A stretch of 64,000 nucleotides of DNA from Faecalicatena faecalis. GTDB taxonomy: Bacteria; Bacillota; Clostridia; Lachnospirales; Lachnospiraceae. Location of the stretch: NCBI RefSeq assembly GCF_012524165.2, contig NZ_JABACJ020000001.1:434001-498000 (forward strand). Reading direction: 5' to 3'. How positions within the stretch are numbered: position 1 is the stretch's first letter; each line of letters starts with the position of its first letter. Made by a program: the position numbers and the translations under genes. The notes under the pieces were generated by a model. That model did no database searches. It was given only the letters and a program-made list of their open reading frames with translations, and was not told the DNA's origin. Positions 60,575-64,000 of this stretch are shown in pieces.

Positions 60575-62278
60575 CTATAGATTCCGTATTTCCTCAAAAA
60601 TATTATAAACGTTCAGTTGTCCATATCCCCATTCCCGGTTAGGATAGGTCATAAATCCCGGCCGCACTGCGCCCAGTATGAATAGGCTTTTGATCTGATA
60701 GGAGTCGATTCCCTGAGTTCCGAGCTGGAAGACGACCCACTCCATGAGAAGGGCGGCGGCCCCGGCAGTAATGGCCGTGGAGATACTGGAGCCGGAACGG
60801 ACGGCAAAACGTTCTCTTGGGAGTCCCCCCTTTACATTGATGCCTGGGGCGGTGATGTCCGGGTTGATTCTTTCGTTCCGGGTATAGCCCCGGCCGGAGC
60901 TCAGTGCGATACTATTGGTGTTGCCGTCATAATAGGAAACAACGATGCTGCTTGCAGTATTTGCCGGGTTCGTCAGAGTATAATAAGGGTCCGGGCTTAG
61001 AAAATAGACCTCCCCGCTTAAAAACTCTTTGACCGGAAGCCAGATATGATATAATCCGTTGATCACGCGTACCGGATTGATGATCAGCCGCCAAATTCCA
61101 GGGGTAGGCGCACGGAACCGGAAATGGACCAGCTCCGAGGTGCTTCGTTCGACAATGATCCGGTAATTTATGGACACCTGCGTCCGATCCAGAATGAAGT
61201 TAAGTATGGAGGTCGTTACAGTTTGGAGCGGTATAGTCGGTGTCGTTTCTCCAGAAGGAGAAATCAAAGAAATAGACAGTACGTTGGGAATCTCTGTCCA
61301 CAGTTCCATTGTAAAGCCTTCCACATTTTCGCCCACTCGGATTTCCACTGTTTCCATGGGGGAACCATCTTGTACAGGATGGGAAAAGTGATGGCGCTGA
61401 TCCGCCTCGTTGCCTACGCCTATGACGGGGATTCGATTGACGGAGGTCCCATAATACTCAATCACACTAGACAGAGGAAGAACTCCAATGTGGCCGCCCA
61501 TATTCGTGCCGACGGCGATACACATAATCAAGGGCATCTTGAGCCTCTCGGCCAGCTCATTCAGATATCGGAGTCCAAGCATGACATCTGTCTCCTGATA
61601 GCAGGGGGCGGTGTCAGGGATAAAATAATAGTCGCGCAGATACTGCTTGGCAGGCTTGAGCTTGACGACAGCAAGAGACGCTTCCGGTGCGGCACCGATG
61701 AACTGTTCTGCGGGGTTACCGCTTCCGGCGGCAAGACTTGCAACGAAGGTTCCGTGTCCGTTCGTATCTTCAGAGGGAACGATTGATTTCGGGTCTTCCT
61801 CACGAAGAGCACGGTCAATCATTTCTTTTGTATACTCCGACCCATAGGCCAGATTCGGCGGAGGTGTTCCCTCCTGGATAGTCTGGTCCCAGATTCCCAT
61901 GATCCGGGAGGAACCATCCAGGTTACGAAAAATAGAATTGGTATAATCGATTCCCGTATCAATAAAACCAATTAAGACGCCATTCCCTTTGAGTTGTAGT
62001 GTGGGGTAATTCTGGATGGGAAGGATTCCTGCCTGATTCATGGTTTCCATGCTGAGCAGTGTATAACACTTGGGGATGGATGTGTAAAAAAAACGATCCA
62101 GATTGATTGGATCACCGAGGACTTTGGGGAGATAGACACATCGGTAATCATAATCAGCCTCCTGTTCACAGAGCTGTTCGGGAAGAATTTCTCCGATGTC
62201 GAGCGGACGTGTCCTGGAAACGATAAAATCGCGGTAGTCCTCGGACATGATCCGCTGTCTGCATAAAGTTTGGTCCAT
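60575..62278 (-). CDS. S8 subtilisin-like protease, Csp-like
   Basis: 567 residues without a signal peptide. The catalytic triad is intact: Asp107 in GFIDTGIDYT, His175 in NGHGTFVAS and Ser498 in SGSSISTA (SSI where most subtilases have TSM), with the oxyanion Asn290 in GVGNE. A long insert between the His and Ser regions (about 310-430) forms a jelly-roll-like beta domain, as in the Csp proteases that cleave pro-SleC during germination of Clostridium spores. The clostridial style and the spore-forming lineage fit, but no sleC or cspC is nearby, so the germination role is a guess. Confidence 0.82.
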   Translation of the reverse strand: MDQTLCRQRIMSEDYRDFIVSRTRPLDIGEILPEQLCEQEADYDYRCVYLPKVLGDPINLDRFFYTSIPKCYTLLSMETMNQAGILPIQNYPTLQLKGNGVLIGFIDTGIDYTNSIFRNLDGSSRIMGIWDQTIQEGTPPPNLAYGSEYTKEMIDRALREEDPKSIVPSEDTNGHGTFVASLAAGSGNPAEQFIGAAPEASLAVVKLKPAKQYLRDYYFIPDTAPCYQETDVMLGLRYLNELAERLKMPLIMCIAVGTNMGGHIGVLPLSSVIEYYGTSVNRIPVIGVGNEADQRHHFSHPVQDGSPMETVEIRVGENVEGFTMELWTEIPNVLSISLISPSGETTPTIPLQTVTTSILNFILDRTQVSINYRIIVERSTSELVHFRFRAPTPGIWRLIINPVRVINGLYHIWLPVKEFLSGEVYFLSPDPYYTLTNPANTASSIVVSYYDGNTNSIALSSGRGYTRNERINPDITAPGINVKGGLPRERFAVRSGSSISTAITAGAAALLMEWVVFQLGTQGIDSYQIKSLFILGAVRPGFMTYPNREWGYGQLNVYNIFEEIRNL

Positions 62279-62405
62279 ATGTATGTTCCTGTTGTTTTTA
62301 TAGACAATATATGAAACAGCCGCCGGGTTTTATAACTGCCAGTGCAGATATTACGGGAATGTCCGGGTTATATGCTAAATTTTTATAAAATAAAAAGGAA
62401 ATCGG

Positions 62406-62433
62406 TTGAAGTCGGTTGGTTATAGGGTATAAT
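62406..62433 (+). promoter_or_regulatory. Promoter of the zinc-ribbon LEA-like gene
   Basis: TTGAAG (62406-62411), a 16-base spacer and TATAAT (62428-62433), about 90 bases before the gene. Confidence 0.5.
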
Positions 62434-62523
62434 GTATATAAATATGGAATCTGTACAGGATTTTTCTGAATAAATTAGGTTCAGGGAGCGGCAGGATTCA
62501 AAACGAAGGGAGACTAGAAAGAC

Positions 62524-63297
62524 ATGAAATCATTTTTTGAAGATTTAGGCAGAAAGATCGGGGAGACTGCGGAGACAGTGACCAACAAAGCTGGTGAGGC
62601 AGTAGAGGTGCAGCGTTTAAGGAATCAGATCAGGGCGCTGGAACGTGGGAACGAAAGAGATTATGCAGAACTCGGAAGAATGGTATATGACCGGTTCAAG
62701 GCTGGAGAGACTATGGAGGAGGAAGCAGCAGGATACTGTGAGGCGATCCAGAACCGAGAGGAAACGATCGGAAAATATGAGCAGCAGATTTCAGAGGTCA
62801 AAGGTGATGTGACCTGTGAGGGATGCGGTAAGTCCGTAGGTAAGGATATGGCGTACTGTCCGTACTGCGGTGCAAAGACACCGGAGAATACTGGCGGGGA
62901 GACCACTGATTATGCAGGAGCAGTAAAAGAGAAAGTCGCAGATATGGCGGAAAAGGTAAAAGAGACAGCAGAGAATGCAGCAGATATGGTCCGTGAAAAA
63001 GCAGATGCGGCAGCGGATATCCTGCGTGAGAAGACAGAAGACATGGCTGAGACAGCGGAGGAGAAGAGCGGTGAGGCAGCAGATGAGATGAAAGAAAAAG
63101 CGGCTGATGCAGCAGAGAAGGTATCAGATACGGTCGATGCAGTGAAGGAAAAGACTGCAGATGCAGCACAGGCCGTGAAAGAGGGAACAATGGATGTGGC
63201 AGAGGCGGTCAAAGATAAGACTGCAGATGCAGCAGAATCTGTGAAGCAGATGGCTCAGGAGGCAGAAGAGAAGGTCAGGAGCATGATGGAAGAATAG
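62524..63297 (+). CDS. Zinc-ribbon protein with LEA-like coiled tail
   Basis: 257 residues. The N-terminus (about 1-95) is helical and charged. A four-cysteine zinc ribbon (CEGCGK..CPYCGA) lies near 99-119. The C-terminal half (about 132-255) is an almost pure series of 11-residue-like units of the type KEKTADAAQAV, rich in Ala, Glu, Lys and Asp and lacking Pro and aromatic residues, as in group 3 LEA and related stress proteins. A long amphipathic helix or disordered chain is expected. Function is unknown; desiccation, membrane or spore-related protection are possibilities. Confidence 0.7.
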   Translation: MKSFFEDLGRKIGETAETVTNKAGEAVEVQRLRNQIRALERGNERDYAELGRMVYDRFKAGETMEEEAAGYCEAIQNREETIGKYEQQISEVKGDVTCEGCGKSVGKDMAYCPYCGAKTPENTGGETTDYAGAVKEKVADMAEKVKETAENAADMVREKADAAADILREKTEDMAETAEEKSGEAADEMKEKAADAAEKVSDTVDAVKEKTADAAQAVKEGTMDVAEAVKDKTADAAESVKQMAQEAEEKVRSMMEE

Positions 63298-63307
63298 GAG
63301 GGATATT

Positions 63308-63787
63308 ATGATTATCCTTGTTTTAATGAGCCTGACATTAAGCCTTGCACTGCTTGATATTGCAGCAAAGTCTTATGTGGAAGGTTATATGACAAAAGGA
63401 CAGGAGAGGTCCTTTGGCAACGGAAAGGTATTTCTGCGCAAGGTCTACAATAAAGGTTTCTGTCTGAACCTGCTGGAGAACGAACCTGAATTTGTAAAGA
63501 TTTCCTCAGTATTTATGACGTTCATTGTGACCATCTATCAATTGATCACATTGATAAGGAGAAAGCATTATTTAAAAAAGATAGGACTTTCCCTGATGGC
63601 GGCAGGGGCCTGGAGCAATACCTTTGACCGATGGATCAGAGGCTATGTGATCGACTATGTCGGTTTCCGTACCAAATGGAAAAAAATCACAGAAATTACG
63701 TATAATCTCGGTGATTTTTTCATTATGGCAGGTTCTGTATTTATGATGCTGTCTTCCCTGTTTCGAGGCAGGAAAAAGAAACATTAG
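63308..63787 (+). CDS. Signal peptidase II (LspA)-family protein
   Basis: 159 residues with about four membrane helices. The LspA pattern is recognisable: SNTFDRWIRGYVIDYV with the first catalytic Asp107, and YNLGDFF with the second, Asp136. In LspA these two aspartates cut prolipoproteins. The N-terminal region is divergent (it lacks the usual clear DQxxK motif; DIAAKSYVE may be the remnant), so this may be a paralogue, not the housekeeping enzyme. GGAGG precedes the ATG. It follows the LEA-like gene by ten bases. Confidence 0.75.
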   Translation: MIILVLMSLTLSLALLDIAAKSYVEGYMTKGQERSFGNGKVFLRKVYNKGFCLNLLENEPEFVKISSVFMTFIVTIYQLITLIRRKHYLKKIGLSLMAAGAWSNTFDRWIRGYVIDYVGFRTKWKKITEITYNLGDFFIMAGSVFMMLSSLFRGRKKKH

Positions 63788-64000
63788 GTCTGGGAAAAGA
63801 AATCCCTCACTTGACCGGCGATAGTTTGCATCAGGCGGGTGCGTGATTCCACACTTGCCCAGCCGACGTGAGGAGTGATATAAAGCTTTCGGCTGTCCTT
63901 GATTTTTAAGAACGGGCTGTCTTTTGACATCGGCTCCTCTTTCAGAACATCCAGTCCGGCAGCAGCAATTTTGTTCTCTAATAATGCAGCAGCAAGTGCA
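63784..64000 (-). CDS. D-2-hydroxyacid dehydrogenase, C-terminal end (partial)
   Basis: Seventy-one codons of a minus-strand gene run off the window edge. The visible end reads AGLDVLKEEPM, then the catalytic histidine motif YITPHVGWAS and a closing ESRTRLMQTIAGQVRDF, the standard C-terminus of NAD-dependent D-2-hydroxyacid dehydrogenases (glycerate, lactate or phosphoglycerate dehydrogenase family). The substrate cannot be told from this part. It overlaps the end of the LspA-family gene by three bases, convergently. Confidence 0.85.
   Translation of the reverse strand, partial: ALAAALLENKIAAAGLDVLKEEPMSKDSPFLKIKDSRKLYITPHVGWASVESRTRLMQTIAGQVRDFFSQT

Noticed and set aside
61124-61786. A 220-residue plus-strand frame opposite the subtilase.
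   Set aside because: Antisense shadow; the minus-strand frame has all catalytic motifs.

Overview
The window looks like a chromosomal segment from a spore-forming member of the Lachnospiraceae (class Clostridia, Firmicutes); the genus is not resolved. The evidence is the moderate base composition, strong AGGAGG-type ribosome binding sites, a class 1B PyrD with its PyrK partner, AddAB instead of RecBCD, an alpha/beta-type small acid-soluble spore protein, a Csp-like subtilase, a perfect CIRCE box before htpG, and a CdaR-type regulator next to ftsEX. I see no rRNA, tRNA, transposase, prophage or CRISPR array.

Layout. 1-3416: the end of an ABC exporter, then an esterase coupled to a membrane-anchored HxxxD acyltransferase. 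3579-8342: pyrimidine operon pyrC-pyrF-pyrK-pyrD-pyrE, followed by a 49-residue membrane protein, a VanZ-like protein, a small membrane protein and an M29-like aminopeptidase with a long N-terminal extension. 11543-15016: purine genes purE-purM-purN-purD. 15518-18118: an AraC regulator divergent from a MATE exporter. 18386-21707: a MecA-like class B penicillin-binding protein behind a BlaI/CopY-like operator, then a Crp-type regulator and thioredoxin. 21812-23673 (minus): an Lsa-type ABC-F protein with a leader peptide and stacked attenuator hairpins. 23774-31207: addB-addA and a DUF1294 protein. 31507-33887: an envelope-stress style operon padR-DUF1700-DUF4097-pspC behind a consensus promoter containing a perfect inverted repeat. 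34064-34981: a spore protein gene and a WecG/TagA glycosyltransferase.

35253-40472: CdaR-like regulator, ftsE, ftsX, a PcsB/EnvC-like murein hydrolase and a carboxy-terminal protease, a cell-division and wall-remodelling group. 40688-46067: a zinc-ribbon membrane protein, then a hybrid histidine kinase paired with a solute-binding lipoprotein but no permease. 46197-49075: a GNAT acetyltransferase and htpG. 50286-54629: a promoter, a possible leader peptide and hairpin, then SGNH esterase, DUF4358-like repeat protein, MBOAT and DHHW genes, which together resemble a polymer O-acetylation system. 54571-60545: rluF, a divergent ligA, a clpX-type ATPase and a CPA2 antiporter. 60575-64000: a Csp-like subtilase, a zinc-ribbon protein with a LEA-like tail, an LspA-family protein and the end of a D-2-hydroxyacid dehydrogenase.

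The most unusual observation is a pair of large intergenic palindromes (15038-15342 and 49100-49366). They share almost no sequence in their arms, yet fold to the same Y-shaped topology: a long outer stem, an internal loop, an inner stem, then two adjoining hairpins, the first with a (T)TGAT loop. Both lie between convergent genes and both have the nine-base motif GGTGCATCA exactly two bases beyond the right arm. I cannot match them to a known element.
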